From the NCBI RefSeq assembly GCF_039544105.1, contig NZ_BAABLA010000108.1: a stretch of DNA of 64,000 nt, one strand, 5' to 3'. Under the pieces are notes generated by a model. It was not told the origin of the DNA. It did no database searches and saw nothing but the letters and a program-made list of their open reading frames with translations. Made by a program: the position numbers and the translations under genes. Position 1 is the stretch's first letter; every line of letters starts with the position of its first letter. Source of the stretch: Haloechinothrix_A salitolerans. GTDB lineage: Bacteria; Actinomycetota; Actinomycetes; Mycobacteriales; Pseudonocardiaceae. Positions 34,681-43,394 of this stretch are shown one piece after another.

Positions 34681-35076
34681 GTGGGCGGCAAGGAATCGGC
34701 ACGGGCTGGCGTTGGCTGGCTGCTGGTTGTCGTCCTGGCGGTGGCGTTGGCTCCGCTCGGGCTTCCCTCGCCTGCGAGGTATCCGGATGCGGCGATGCCA
34801 ACCGGTCCGAGCGAGCCGCATGCCGCGCATGGCCATCTGGCACCCGATTCGCTGACGATGCCGCGTCTCCCGCGTCCTGTGGGTGAGGTCGCGTTAGCCC
34901 ACGGCGATGACGCTGATCCGGAGTCGGGAATCGGGCCGGTCGGGTCCGGTCCGGTGTCTCCGCCGGTTTCGTTTGGTCTGACAGCTGTGGACACCGTTTC
35001 GTGGCTGTCGACGGTGGATGTGTCGAGCACGCGTGATCGTGCTCCTCCGAGGCACGGGGTTGCCCTGATGTCTTAG
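34681..35076 (+). CDS. small secreted hypothetical protein upstream of SecDF
   Basis: 131 residues from GTG 34,681, preceded by GAGGAG. A signal-like helix (VGWLLVVVLAVALAPLGLPS) is followed by a Pro- and His-rich region (SEPHAAHGHLAPD). It lies 73 bases before the SecDF start and may share its transcript. No domain recognised; a longer minus-strand frame over the same bases is a shadow. Confidence 0.5.
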   Translation: MGGKESARAGVGWLLVVVLAVALAPLGLPSPARYPDAAMPTGPSEPHAAHGHLAPDSLTMPRLPRPVGEVALAHGDDADPESGIGPVGSGPVSPPVSFGLTAVDTVSWLSTVDVSSTRDRAPPRHGVALMS

Positions 35077-35149
35077 GCGCGCCTGAGCGTGCCGCGCCCT
35101 TTTCGCCGACGCATGTCGTTGGTGATCTCACGTTTCGGAGGAACTCGCG

Positions 35150-37438
35150 TTGTCGCGCTTATCGGCGCGGCGGGATTTGTTGGGCCGAGCGCTGGTGTCG
35201 TTGGCCGTCCTTGCCGTCGCCATCTACTTGTTGTTGACTGTTACGCCCCGATTGGGGCTTGATCTGCGAGGCGGGACGCAGGTCGTGTTGGAGACCCATG
35301 ATTCGCCGACTGCCCGCGCCGATGCTGAGGCGACCGACCGCACGCTGGAGGTGTTGCGGCGGCGGGTGGACGCTCTGGGGGTCGCGGAGCCGATGCTGGC
35401 ACGGTCTGGGGAGAACCGGATCGTGATCGAGCTTCCCGGGCTTCAGGACCCGGCTGAGGCTGTGGAGGTGATCGGCCGCACCGCGCAGCTGACCTTCCAC
35501 CCGGTGATCGGTGCCGCTTCGGCCGATGCGCGGCCGCAGCAGAAACCAGCGCCGGACGGCACTTGGGTATTGCCCGATGAGGACGGCGGTCTGCTGCGGC
35601 TGGGGAAAGCGGCGTTGAGCGGCGAGGGGGTGGAGCAAGCTCGCTCGGGTGTCAACCAGCAGGGCGTCGGCTATGTGGTCGACGTCGATTTCACCGATGA
35701 CGACGCGTGGCGCGGACTGACCGGGAAGGCGGCGTGCTCGCCGCCGGGTGATCCCTCTCGGCGGGTCGCGATCGTGCTCGACGGCGAGGTGATCTCATCG
35801 CCACAGGTCGATCCGAGTGTGGGTTGTGAGGCTGGCATTCCGGGTGGTCGCACCCAGATCACGGGGTCCTTCACGCAGCAGGAGGCCAAGGACCTCGCGG
35901 TGTTGATCAGTGCGGGAGCGCTGCCGGTGCCGGTGGAGATCATCGAGCAGCGCACGGTCGGGCCGACGCTGGGGGCGGAGGCGATCAACGACAGCGCGCG
36001 GGCCGCGGTGATCGGGCTGGCGCTGACGGCTGTGTTTCTGGTGGCGGTGTACTGGCTGTCCGGGCTGCTGGCGGTGCTGGCGCTGCTGGGTTACGCCGCG
36101 ATCGCGTATGCCGGGCTGTTGGCGATCGGCGCCACGTTGACCTTGCCGGGACTGGCCGGGCTGGTGCTCGCGATCGGGATGGCTGTCGACGCCACGGTGC
36201 TGGTGTTCGAGCGGACGCGTGAGGAACACGCGATCCGGCGGCGTAGCTTGCCGGGCGCGGTCGAGCGAGGCTTCAAGGGTGCGATGTCGGCGATCGTCGA
36301 CTCCAACGTGACGACCCTGCTGGCGGCGGGATTGCTGTTCTGGCTGGCGTCGGGACCGGTGCGCGGGTTCGGCGTCACCGTGAGTATCGGTGTGGTGGCG
36401 TCGATGTTCACGTGCCTGGTCCTGACCCGCGCGTTGCTGCAACTGGCGTTGGCGGGCGGGCTGTCGAAGTGGCCGCGATGGAGCGGGCTGACCCACGAGG
36501 GCGCGGTGCGGCAATGGATCAACCGACGCGATTCGGGCTTCTTGGCGCGGCCACGACAGTGGCTGCTCGGTGCCGGGGCAGCGGTCGTGATCGCGCTGGT
36601 CGGGCTGGGGGTCGTCGGACCCAGCCTGGGCGTGGAGTTCACCGGCGGCCGGGTGCTGGTGTACGAGATTCCGCGCGCGGTCGACGTGGAACGGGTCCGT
36701 GCGGCGGTGGAAGACGCCGGATTCCCGCGTGCAGTGGTGCAGGCCTCCGGTGACCAGGAACTGTCGGTACGCACCGAGCCCATCGAGCAAGAGGCGACAG
36801 GACGGATCCAGGCAGCGGTCGCCGAGGTCACCGGCGATGCGACACAGCTGCGTGACGAGAAGATCGGGCCAAGCCTGGGCGCGGAACTGCGCACCAAGGC
36901 GTTGATCGCGCTAGGGCTGGCAGTGCTCGCGCAACTGCTGTACCTGGCGATGCGGTTCGACTGGCGGTTCGGCGTCGCCACCGTGGTCGCGCTGGCGCAA
37001 GACGTCCTGATCGTGCTCGGGCTGTTCGCCTGGCTGGGCAAGACCTATGACGGCGTGTTCCTCGCCGCGCTGCTGACCGTGATCGGATACTCGGTCAACG
37101 ACTCGGTGGTGGTGTTCGACCGGGTGCGAGAACTGCGGCATCAACATCGACGGGAACCATTTTCCCGGATCGTGGGGGAGGCGGTGCTGCAGACCCTTCC
37201 CCGCACGGTCAACACCGGCATCGGCGTGCTATTCGTACTGGGCGCACTACTACTCCTTGGCGACGGGTCGCTGGCCGACTTCGCGCTCGCGCTACTGCTC
37301 GGATTGTTCGCGGGCACCGTCTCCACCATCGTGACCGCAGGGCCGGTGGCCATCGTGCTGCAACACAGGTACCCGCCCACAGCACCGCAGGCACGGCGGC
37401 CGGTCCGCGCCCGCGACGACTCCGGCGCCGTGGTGTGA
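35150..37438 (+). CDS. secDF: SecDF fusion protein translocase accessory subunit
   Basis: 762 residues from TTG 35,150, with GGAGG 9 bases upstream. The SecD half (1-435) has LGLDLRGGTQVVLETHDSP, the periplasmic P1 domain and five distal helices; the SecF half (460-745) has LGVEFTGGRVLVYEIPRAVD and YSVNDSVVVFDRVRELRHQH. SecDF uses the proton gradient to assist late export through SecYEG. Actinomycetes normally have separate secD and secF next to yajC and relA, so a solitary fusion here is probably an accessory copy. Its C-terminal part is duplicated as a pseudogene at 28,232. Confidence 0.88.
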   Translation: MSRLSARRDLLGRALVSLAVLAVAIYLLLTVTPRLGLDLRGGTQVVLETHDSPTARADAEATDRTLEVLRRRVDALGVAEPMLARSGENRIVIELPGLQDPAEAVEVIGRTAQLTFHPVIGAASADARPQQKPAPDGTWVLPDEDGGLLRLGKAALSGEGVEQARSGVNQQGVGYVVDVDFTDDDAWRGLTGKAACSPPGDPSRRVAIVLDGEVISSPQVDPSVGCEAGIPGGRTQITGSFTQQEAKDLAVLISAGALPVPVEIIEQRTVGPTLGAEAINDSARAAVIGLALTAVFLVAVYWLSGLLAVLALLGYAAIAYAGLLAIGATLTLPGLAGLVLAIGMAVDATVLVFERTREEHAIRRRSLPGAVERGFKGAMSAIVDSNVTTLLAAGLLFWLASGPVRGFGVTVSIGVVASMFTCLVLTRALLQLALAGGLSKWPRWSGLTHEGAVRQWINRRDSGFLARPRQWLLGAGAAVVIALVGLGVVGPSLGVEFTGGRVLVYEIPRAVDVERVRAAVEDAGFPRAVVQASGDQELSVRTEPIEQEATGRIQAAVAEVTGDATQLRDEKIGPSLGAELRTKALIALGLAVLAQLLYLAMRFDWRFGVATVVALAQDVLIVLGLFAWLGKTYDGVFLAALLTVIGYSVNDSVVVFDRVRELRHQHRREPFSRIVGEAVLQTLPRTVNTGIGVLFVLGALLLLGDGSLADFALALLLGLFAGTVSTIVTAGPVAIVLQHRYPPTAPQARRPVRARDDSGAVV

Positions 37439-37814
37439 AGGGACCGGGAATCGCAGCTCATACGGTCGGTGGTGGGTGCGTTTGGAACTGGTGATTCACC
37501 CGCCACAGGGGCGTTGGTCGGCTTCGAAACCGCAGGTCAACCGCTATGTCGCGACCAATGCGGCACCACCGGACGCCCGTGGGGCCGCGGATGATGCTCC
37601 CATCTTGCTCCCGTGTGCAGTCGCACAGTCCACAACGGGCACCCCAAACAAGATCGGCCTCCGACTGCGTTGCCACAGCTCGAAGGCCGTTTCTCGAGGA
37701 ATCTTCAAGAGTGGACCTTGGGGGAGCTTGCTACAACACAAAACCCCAGCTAGAAGCACTGGAGGCGCTGCTCCGGAAGCTGCCCAACACCCACGACGCC
37801 CGCTCCGCCGCTAG
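37439..37814. other. intergenic stretch without a supported gene
   Basis: Between SecDF and the recombinase remnant. Short frames on both strands are open (for example 37,544-37,759 minus) but none shows a start signal or a recognisable family. It may include the lost N-terminus of the recombinase. Confidence 0.3.
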
Positions 37815-38071
37815 TTGACCGGCCGAAACCAGGTCGGGCACGGCAACTCGATGCCGACCAGGTCCAAGCACTCATCGCTGGGTACCAGGCTGGAGCAGCG
37901 CCGCCGCAGCCTCTCACCCGAGCAGGTCGACACCGCCATCCACTTGTACAACCTCGGCTGGTCACTAGCGCGAGTCGGCGAACGCTGGGCGTTGACCACA
38001 CCTCCGTGCTGACCAAACTCCGTGAACGCGGCATCCCCACCCGAGACACTCACGGAAGACCACGAGTCTGA
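37815..38071 (+). pseudogene. C-terminal HTH remnant of a site-specific recombinase
   Basis: The frame reads GTRLEQRRRSLSPEQVDTAI and HLYNLGWSLARVGER, then one missing base near 37,985 shifts it; the next frame continues LGVDHTSVLTKLRERGIPTR to the stop at 38,071. This is the resolvase/invertase-type HTH tail. The catalytic N-terminus is not visible upstream. Confidence 0.6.
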
Positions 38072-38100
38072 ACAGCCGGGTTCACCGTGTTGTTGGTTGG

Positions 38101-38219
38101 CTGCGGGCGGGGCGTCTGCGGACGTCGGTGATGCCGACCTGCCTGTCGATCCGGCCGGCCGTGGCCGCGTTGTCGCCGCTGAGCAGGACCAGGGTGCTGC
38201 CGGTCAGCGCGGCAACTTC
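38101..38219 (-). pseudogene. fragment of a heavy-metal P-type ATPase
   Basis: Minus-strand reading gives EVAALTGSTLVLLSGDNAAT then AGRIDRQVGITDVRRRP. The motif SGDNAATAxRI corresponds to the GDGxNDxP-preceding TGDN segment of the P domain in P-type cation ATPases. Only about 40 codons remain. Confidence 0.55.
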
Positions 38220-38274
38220 AAGAACGGGCGCTGGAAAAACAAGGTCGAACGCGGCTCCCGCGCCTCCGGTCCTT

Positions 38275-38320
38275 CCCGTTCACACCGAGTCCCCGAGCCC
38301 GTTCACACCGAGTCCCCGAG
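38275..38320. repeat. two tandem copies of a 23-base unit
   Basis: The unit CCCGTTCACACCGAGTCCCCGAG occupies 38,275-38,297 and 38,298-38,320 without mismatch (unit described by its first 10 bases CCCGTTCACA and last 7 CCCCGAG). No gene is supported here. Confidence 0.8.
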
Positions 38321-38414
38321 CAAGATCATCGACCCGCGCGTGAAGAACCCCGGCTCCGCCGAATGGAACCAGGTCTTCCGGATGTTCGAACTGCTCCTCT
38401 GAAAGGCGTTAGAC

Positions 38415-38875
38415 ATGGCCAGCGGACTCTCACTCACCCTCGATCAGCCGACGCACGTGGCCGCGCTCGCCGAGCTGCAACGCTTCACCGGGCGGGCGCG
38501 CGGTGCTCCACCCGAGGTCGCAGGAACCACGGGAAACCTCACGGTCACCTCGACATTGCGCGACGACCACTACACCGTCGTCGCGGCCGGCGGGTCGATC
38601 GACGCGCGGGCACTCCCCTTCTTGCCGCGCACTTCGCCGGGCTGGGGCTAACCCCACCCGTGATGTACGTGATGGACGACCCCCTGCTGGCCGAGGTGTT
38701 TTCCTGGTACCGCGCCGTCATCGACGACCCGAAACCGCATGCCGCGCTGTGGTCGTCGCTGCGCTGCCCCGGCGGGCTCGAGGACGTCGCTGAACCCGGT
38801 TCCGCGGCCCGGTACCGGACTTTTATCGACACGGCCGCCCACGGCCGCGGCGAGCGGTGGGGGAGGCGCAGGTGA
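38415..38875 (+). pseudogene. frameshifted hypothetical gene upstream of prsW remnant
   Basis: ATG 38,415 starts MASGLSLTLDQPTHVAALAE and runs to GSIDARALPFL, where the frame breaks near 38,620; another frame continues LLAAHFAGLGLTPPVMYVMD, FSWYRAVIDDPKPHAALWSS and ends at 38,875. The last codons overlap the next start as GTGA, so the original gene was coupled to the prsW-like gene. Family not recognised. Confidence 0.5.
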
Positions 38876-39390
38876 GGGCGGTCACTGAACGGCCGAAACG
38901 ACGAATGTGGCTTCGGATGTTCGGAGCCGGCCTGGTCCTGTGGATCATGTCCGCGGTCGTCACCTACCTGACCGGGCACCCCAACCTCATCCCGACACTC
39001 GTGCTGCTCGGTAGCTTCCTGGCGTCGGCGACCTTCGTGGCAGGCGTTCGAGCGCCGGGACTCCGGCGAGATCACCGCCGAACTCGTGTTCCGCACGTTC
39101 ATCATCGGCGGGGTGCTCGGTGCGTCGGTGCTGGAGACGTACCTGCTGCACCCGTCGGCGTGCCTGTACGGCGGCGTCGGGCTCATCGAGGAAGCGGTCA
39201 AGCTGGTCGCGCTCACCCTGCTGACCCAGCACTTGGCCGTCGATGCGCGACGGGCTGATCCTCGGCGCCCCGGTCGGGACGGGCTGTGGACCGCCGTTCT
39301 CAGCGGGTTCCTGATCGCGTGGAGCGCACGCTGCCGCAGCGACACCGGCAGGATCGGGGCTCGGATCTGCTCGTCCTGATCACCGCCCTG
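38872..39390 (+). pseudogene. broken PrsW-family intramembrane protease gene
   Basis: GTG 38,872 follows GGGAGG and starts a membrane protein (RRMWLRMFGAGLVLWIMSAV, TYLTGHPNLIPTLVLLGSFL). After a frameshift near 39,040 another frame continues ELVFRTFIIGGVLGASVLET and GGVGLIEEAVKLVALTLLTQ, which carries the EExxK signature of PrsW metalloproteases. Further breaks and a deletion remove the other active-site segments before GLWTAVLSGF. Confidence 0.7.
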
Positions 39391-40080
39391 CCGCGGCGCG
39401 CGGGAACCGACTCCGTCATCGCCAGAGGTGGCAGCGCGCGGTTGGCCAGTCGCCACGGGGGGCTACCCCGTCGTGCCCCAGGACCGCGGCCACCGCGCCT
39501 AGGACCGCAAGAACCATCCCGAGCACGGCCCAACGCGACCGCACACGAGCAAGACCACCGCCGCGCTGAAAGAACGCGATCGACAACTCCAGTCGAAGTG
39601 TGGAAGGTCGCGGTAGGACACACTGACCACCATCGGGGGATACCGCATCAGCGTCCAGGTGCCGCACGACGACCCCGAATCGTTCGTCGGCCGATGGTAT
39701 GGCGGGAGCATGGTGATCAACGAAGACCTGACCGCGATCAATAAGAACGCCAATAACGCCGACGGCTACTGCGCGGTCGGCATTCAATTCGCACACTCTG
39801 GCACGTCGGACGTGCTTCACCGTGCCCCTCGTTGCGGCGTTGGAGAACATCCGGTGCGCTATCCAGCGCCGACATCCTGAGGTCCCCGATGTTGTCCTCA
39901 CGCTCGGTGCGGATTCGATCGCCGAGCGTGAGACCATCGCTAGGGCACCTTCGCCGTCTGCTGGCATAGCGAGCTGAGCGGCTTCCTGAGCTGTTCATCG
40001 GCGGCGAAGGTTCTCACGCAATCAGCGATTGTCGGTTGCACGGAGCCGTACAAGGAGATCGTGAGACGCTAGTCGCCGAC
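39391..40080. other. decayed region without an intact gene
   Basis: Plus-strand fragments read ESFVGRWYGGSMVINEDLTA (near 39,666), RCAIQRRHPEVPDVVLTLGA (near 39,850) and ELFIGGEG (near 39,985) in different frames. Together they look like pieces of one plasmid- or element-borne gene of unknown function, broken by several frameshifts. No intact frame or RNA was seen. Confidence 0.35.
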
Positions 40081-40084
40081 AGGC

Positions 40085-40094
40085 TAGCATGCTA
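40085..40094. promoter_or_regulatory. GntR-type operator candidate 1 (TAGCATGCTA)
   Basis: A perfect 10-base palindrome TAGCATGCTA within GGCTAGCATGCTAC, 188 bases before the start of the meta-cleavage operon. It matches the consensus CTARCATGYTAG found at four other promoters in this window, so it is probably a site for the GntR regulator encoded at 44,961. Confidence 0.55.
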
Positions 40095-40131
40095 CACTTC
40101 TAGTAACCGACATGGAGGCGCTCGCGACACG

Positions 40132-40232
40132 CCGAGCAACGGCTCGGTGCTCAGTGTTACGTGAGGACGGCGGGACGCCGCAGGAGCCCTCCGGCGTCCC
40201 GCTCGGGGTGGCGTAGTGCGGCCACCCCGAGC
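40132..40232 (+). promoter_or_regulatory. leader with three consecutive hairpins
   Basis: Hairpin A pairs CCGAGC (40,132-40,137) with GCTCGG (40,142-40,147). Hairpin B pairs GCGGGACGCCG (40,170-40,180) with CGGCGTCCCGC (40,192-40,202). Hairpin C pairs GCTCGGGGTGGC (40,201-40,212) with GCCACCCCGAGC (40,221-40,232). B and C are perfect and share two bases, so they compete at the junction. They lie between the operator and the first gene; no T-run follows. They may be an attenuator or a terminator relic. Confidence 0.5.
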
Positions 40233-40281
40233 GTCTGCTGGTTGCGGAGCGGCACGAAAGCTACGGGAAAGGGAGGCACGT

Positions 40282-41145
40282 GTGATACCGCATGTGAGTA
40301 TCTGGAGTGATCTCATTGACGTACCCCTGAGACACCGTCATGTTGTGGCGAACGGAGTCCGGACGCGCGTCGTGGAGGCCGGGGAAGGTCCTCCGCTGGT
40401 CATGGTGCACGGGACGGGCGGCCATCTCGAAGCCTACTCGCGCAACGTTCGCGATCTGTCTCGCCATTTTCACCTCATCCTCTTCGACATGGTGGGGCAC
40501 GGCTATTCTGAGAAACCCGACCGGCCCTACACGATTGATGTTCTCAGTGACCACCTGATTGGTGTGCTTGATGCGCTCGAGATCGAACGAGCGCATCTGT
40601 CTGGTGAGTCCATTGGCGGCTGGGTCGCGGCCTGGACCGCGGCGCATAAGCCCGAACGGGTGCAGCGGTGTGTACTGAACACGCCGGGAAACATCCTGAA
40701 CAAGCCCGAGGTCATGAAGCGTGTGAAGGAGTCGAGCCTCACAGCGGTTCGCGAAGCTACACCCGAGAATGTTCGGTCGCGGCTGGAATGGCTTTTCCAT
40801 GACAAGTCATTCGTCACGGAGGAACTAGTGGAGATCCGGCGCTCCATCTACACCCAGCCCGGGTTCGAGCGTGCTATGGAAAATATTGTAGCCGTTCAGA
40901 ACTGGGAGATCCGCGAGCCCTTCGCATGGGGGCCAGAGTGGTGTGGACGGATTGCCGCGCCAACCCTGCTGCTCTGGACAGACAACGATCCCACCGGCGG
41001 CCTCGATGAAGCCGAACTCCTATTGAAATGGATTCCTGACAGCAGACTGCACGTGATCGGCGACGCGGGTCACTGGCCGCAGTGGGAGAAGCCGGACGAG
41101 TTCAACGATATTCACCTAAAGTTCTTACTGGAAGGAGACCGGTGA
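40282..41145 (+). CDS. alpha/beta-hydrolase, probable meta-cleavage product hydrolase
   Basis: 287 residues from GTG 40,282, preceded by GGGAGG. It has the oxyanion segment MVHGTGGH, the nucleophile elbow SGESIGGW, and the acid/histidine pair in LLWTDNDPT and GDAGHWPQWEKP. This arrangement matches the MhpC/BphD/HsaD class that cleaves a C-C bond in ring-fission products of catechols. It heads an operon with an HpaB-type monooxygenase and an extradiol dioxygenase, fitting that role. A general esterase is the alternative. Confidence 0.82.
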   Translation: MIPHVSIWSDLIDVPLRHRHVVANGVRTRVVEAGEGPPLVMVHGTGGHLEAYSRNVRDLSRHFHLILFDMVGHGYSEKPDRPYTIDVLSDHLIGVLDALEIERAHLSGESIGGWVAAWTAAHKPERVQRCVLNTPGNILNKPEVMKRVKESSLTAVREATPENVRSRLEWLFHDKSFVTEELVEIRRSIYTQPGFERAMENIVAVQNWEIREPFAWGPEWCGRIAAPTLLLWTDNDPTGGLDEAELLLKWIPDSRLHVIGDAGHWPQWEKPDEFNDIHLKFLLEGDR

Positions 41146-42624
41146 ATGAGCGCTAGAACCGGGAACCAATATCTCGAGCAGATCTGCAAAAACAGTCCCG
41201 AAGTGTGGATCGGAGCCGATCGCGTCACAGACGTCACCGCACACTCCGCCACCCAGGGAGCAGCCCACGAGATCGCGCGGCTTTACGACCTACAGCACGA
41301 TGCCAGGTATCGCGGGGACATGCTGTTTACCTCCCCGACCACAGGTCAGCAAGTAGGTACTCAGTTCCTGGTCCCGACCAAGCAGGAGGATCTGCTGAGG
41401 CGCCGTCGCGCACACAAGATCTGGGCCGACGCCACATGCGGTCTCATGGGCCGGACCACGGACTTCATCGGCGCCATGCTCACCGCTTGGTATGTCAACG
41501 CGGACTTTTTCGGGGACACGGCGGACCGGGTGCGTGACTACTTCGAGTACGTTCGTGAGAACGACCTTTTTCTCACGCACGCGATCATCGACCCGCCGGT
41601 GGATCGGTCCCGACCACCGTCGCAGCAACCCGATCGCTTCACCTACCTCGGTGTCGAAGCGGAGGCCGAGGAAGGACTCATCGTCAGCGGGGCGAAGATG
41701 CTGGCGACCGCTGCGCCCTACGCCGACGAGATCCTGGTGTGGCCGTTCTCCCGACGCAACCACGAGGCCGCAGACGCCCCGTATGCCCTGGCGTTCGCGA
41801 TTCCCACAAACTCGGAAGGGCTGCGATTCATCAGCCGTGAGCCCTACAGCAGTGGAAACCGGTTTGATCACCCGCTGGCCAGCAGGTTCGACGAAATGGA
41901 TGCCGTGGTCGTATTCGACCGTGTGTTGGTGCCGTGGAACCGGGTCTTTCTCAACCAAGACTACGACCGGGTAAACCGGATCTGGGAAATTAACTCCAAC
42001 GCGTTCACGGGGGTGCAGAGCAGCGCCAGGCTCATGTCCAAGCTGCAGTTCGTCGCTGGTCTGGCCAAACGAGCGACGGAGCTAGTCAGGACTGATCAGT
42101 TCCCACAAGTCCGCGACATGCTCGGCGAGATCACCACTTACATCGAGCTCACCAGGGCAGCACTGATCGCTTCGGAGACGACTGCGGAGACCACCGCCTC
42201 GGGTGCGGTGGTCCCTAATGTCACGCCGCTCTACGCCGTCCGCAACTCTGGTAACCGTTGGTATCCCCGGGTGCGTGAGTTGCTGCAGCTGACCGTCGCA
42301 GGTGGTCTGCTCTACCAGCCGGCGGATGTATCGGCCTTCCGGTCTGAGATCGCCGGCGACCTCGACAAATTCTACCGTGGTCCTGAGGTCGCCGCGGAGG
42401 ATCGCGTCAAGCTGTACAAGGTCGCGGCGGACCTCGCCGTGTCCGGTTTCGGTGGTCGCCACGAACTGTACGAGCGTTTCTACGCAGGCGATCCGCTCTT
42501 CCTGCGGATCAACACCCAGTTCCAGATGTACGACTGGGCGCATCCGCTCGATTTGGTCGACAGCCTGCTGGATTCCTATGGCGTCGACGACGTTCTTGGC
42601 GCGTCGGGCGAGGAGGTGACATGA
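41146..42624 (+). CDS. HpaB-type flavin-dependent aromatic monooxygenase
   Basis: 492 residues, starting directly after the hydrolase stop. It shows the 4-hydroxyphenylacetate 3-hydroxylase pattern: GMxRTxD-like LMGRTTDFIGAMLTAWYVNA, HAIIDPPVDRSRPPSQQPD, the middle domain with FDRVLVPWNRVFLNQDYDR, and a C-terminal helical domain. Such enzymes use FADH2 supplied by a separate reductase to ortho-hydroxylate a phenol. The flavin reductase at 59,174, with the same operator, is the likely partner. The product would be the catechol for the VOC dioxygenase two genes downstream. Confidence 0.88.
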   Translation: MSARTGNQYLEQICKNSPEVWIGADRVTDVTAHSATQGAAHEIARLYDLQHDARYRGDMLFTSPTTGQQVGTQFLVPTKQEDLLRRRRAHKIWADATCGLMGRTTDFIGAMLTAWYVNADFFGDTADRVRDYFEYVRENDLFLTHAIIDPPVDRSRPPSQQPDRFTYLGVEAEAEEGLIVSGAKMLATAAPYADEILVWPFSRRNHEAADAPYALAFAIPTNSEGLRFISREPYSSGNRFDHPLASRFDEMDAVVVFDRVLVPWNRVFLNQDYDRVNRIWEINSNAFTGVQSSARLMSKLQFVAGLAKRATELVRTDQFPQVRDMLGEITTYIELTRAALIASETTAETTASGAVVPNVTPLYAVRNSGNRWYPRVRELLQLTVAGGLLYQPADVSAFRSEIAGDLDKFYRGPEVAAEDRVKLYKVAADLAVSGFGGRHELYERFYAGDPLFLRINTQFQMYDWAHPLDLVDSLLDSYGVDDVLGASGEEVT

Positions 42625-43394
42625 GCACGCCGCGCCGGCGTGCACTCGTCACGGCGTCTTCAAGGGGCATCGGAAACGCGATCGCGAAACGGTTGCGGAA
42701 TAGCGGGATGGATGTATACGTCACCGGGCGAGGCCAGGAGAAGACCGAGCGTGCAGCTGCCGAGATCGGTGCCGCTGGGTGGTGTACAGCCGATTTGACC
42801 GAGGCGGGCGCCGCAGAGTACGTCACAGCCGCAGCGAACGAGGTGCTCGGCGGGATCGACGTCCTCGTGTGCAATACCGGAGGTCCTCGCGCGGGCACGT
42901 TTGACAGCCTGACCGCCGATGACTGGGAGTACTCATACCGGCTGATCCTGGACAGCGCCATCCGGCTGACGCGTGAAGTGGTCGGGGCGATGCGCTTTTC
43001 GGGGTGGGGAAGGCTGATCTATCTCACCTCGTGCGGGTCCGTGCGCCCACTTCCCGAACTTCATCTGTCCAACGTGATGCGGTCGGGGGTCGAGTCGCTC
43101 GCGATGTCGATCGCCGCGGAGGTCGCTCCGGATGGCGTAACCACCCATGTCGTCGCGCCTGCCCATATCGATACGGCACGGCGCAAGCAGATCACGAGGC
43201 ACCTCGCCGAGAAGCGGGGAGTGGATTTGGAAACATTCGAAAAGGAGCAGTTGACCAAAGTCCCGATGGGAAGGTTCGGACAGCCGCAAGAAGTAGCGGC
43301 TCTAGTGGATTTTCTCTGCTCTGAGGACGCCGGGTTCCTTACGGGCCGAACTCACGTCATCGACGGCGGTTTTACGCAGGTGGTGCCACTATGA
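42621..43394 (+). CDS. atypical short-chain dehydrogenase/reductase
   Basis: 257 residues, ATGA overlap with the monooxygenase. The NAD(P) motif TASSRGIGNAIA and the NTGG motif are normal, but in place of the catalytic YxxxK it reads ELHLSNVMRSGV: the tyrosine and lysine are missing. The serine in TSCGS is kept. This SNxxR form is known from a subgroup of SDR proteins annotated without defined activity. Coupled to the cupin gene by ATGA. Confidence 0.8.
   Translation: MSTPRRRALVTASSRGIGNAIAKRLRNSGMDVYVTGRGQEKTERAAAEIGAAGWCTADLTEAGAAEYVTAAANEVLGGIDVLVCNTGGPRAGTFDSLTADDWEYSYRLILDSAIRLTREVVGAMRFSGWGRLIYLTSCGSVRPLPELHLSNVMRSGVESLAMSIAAEVAPDGVTTHVVAPAHIDTARRKQITRHLAEKRGVDLETFEKEQLTKVPMGRFGQPQEVAALVDFLCSEDAGFLTGRTHVIDGGFTQVVPL

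Noticed and set aside
38275..38320. CRISPR-like repeats
   Set aside because: Only two directly adjacent copies without spacers; a simple tandem duplication.
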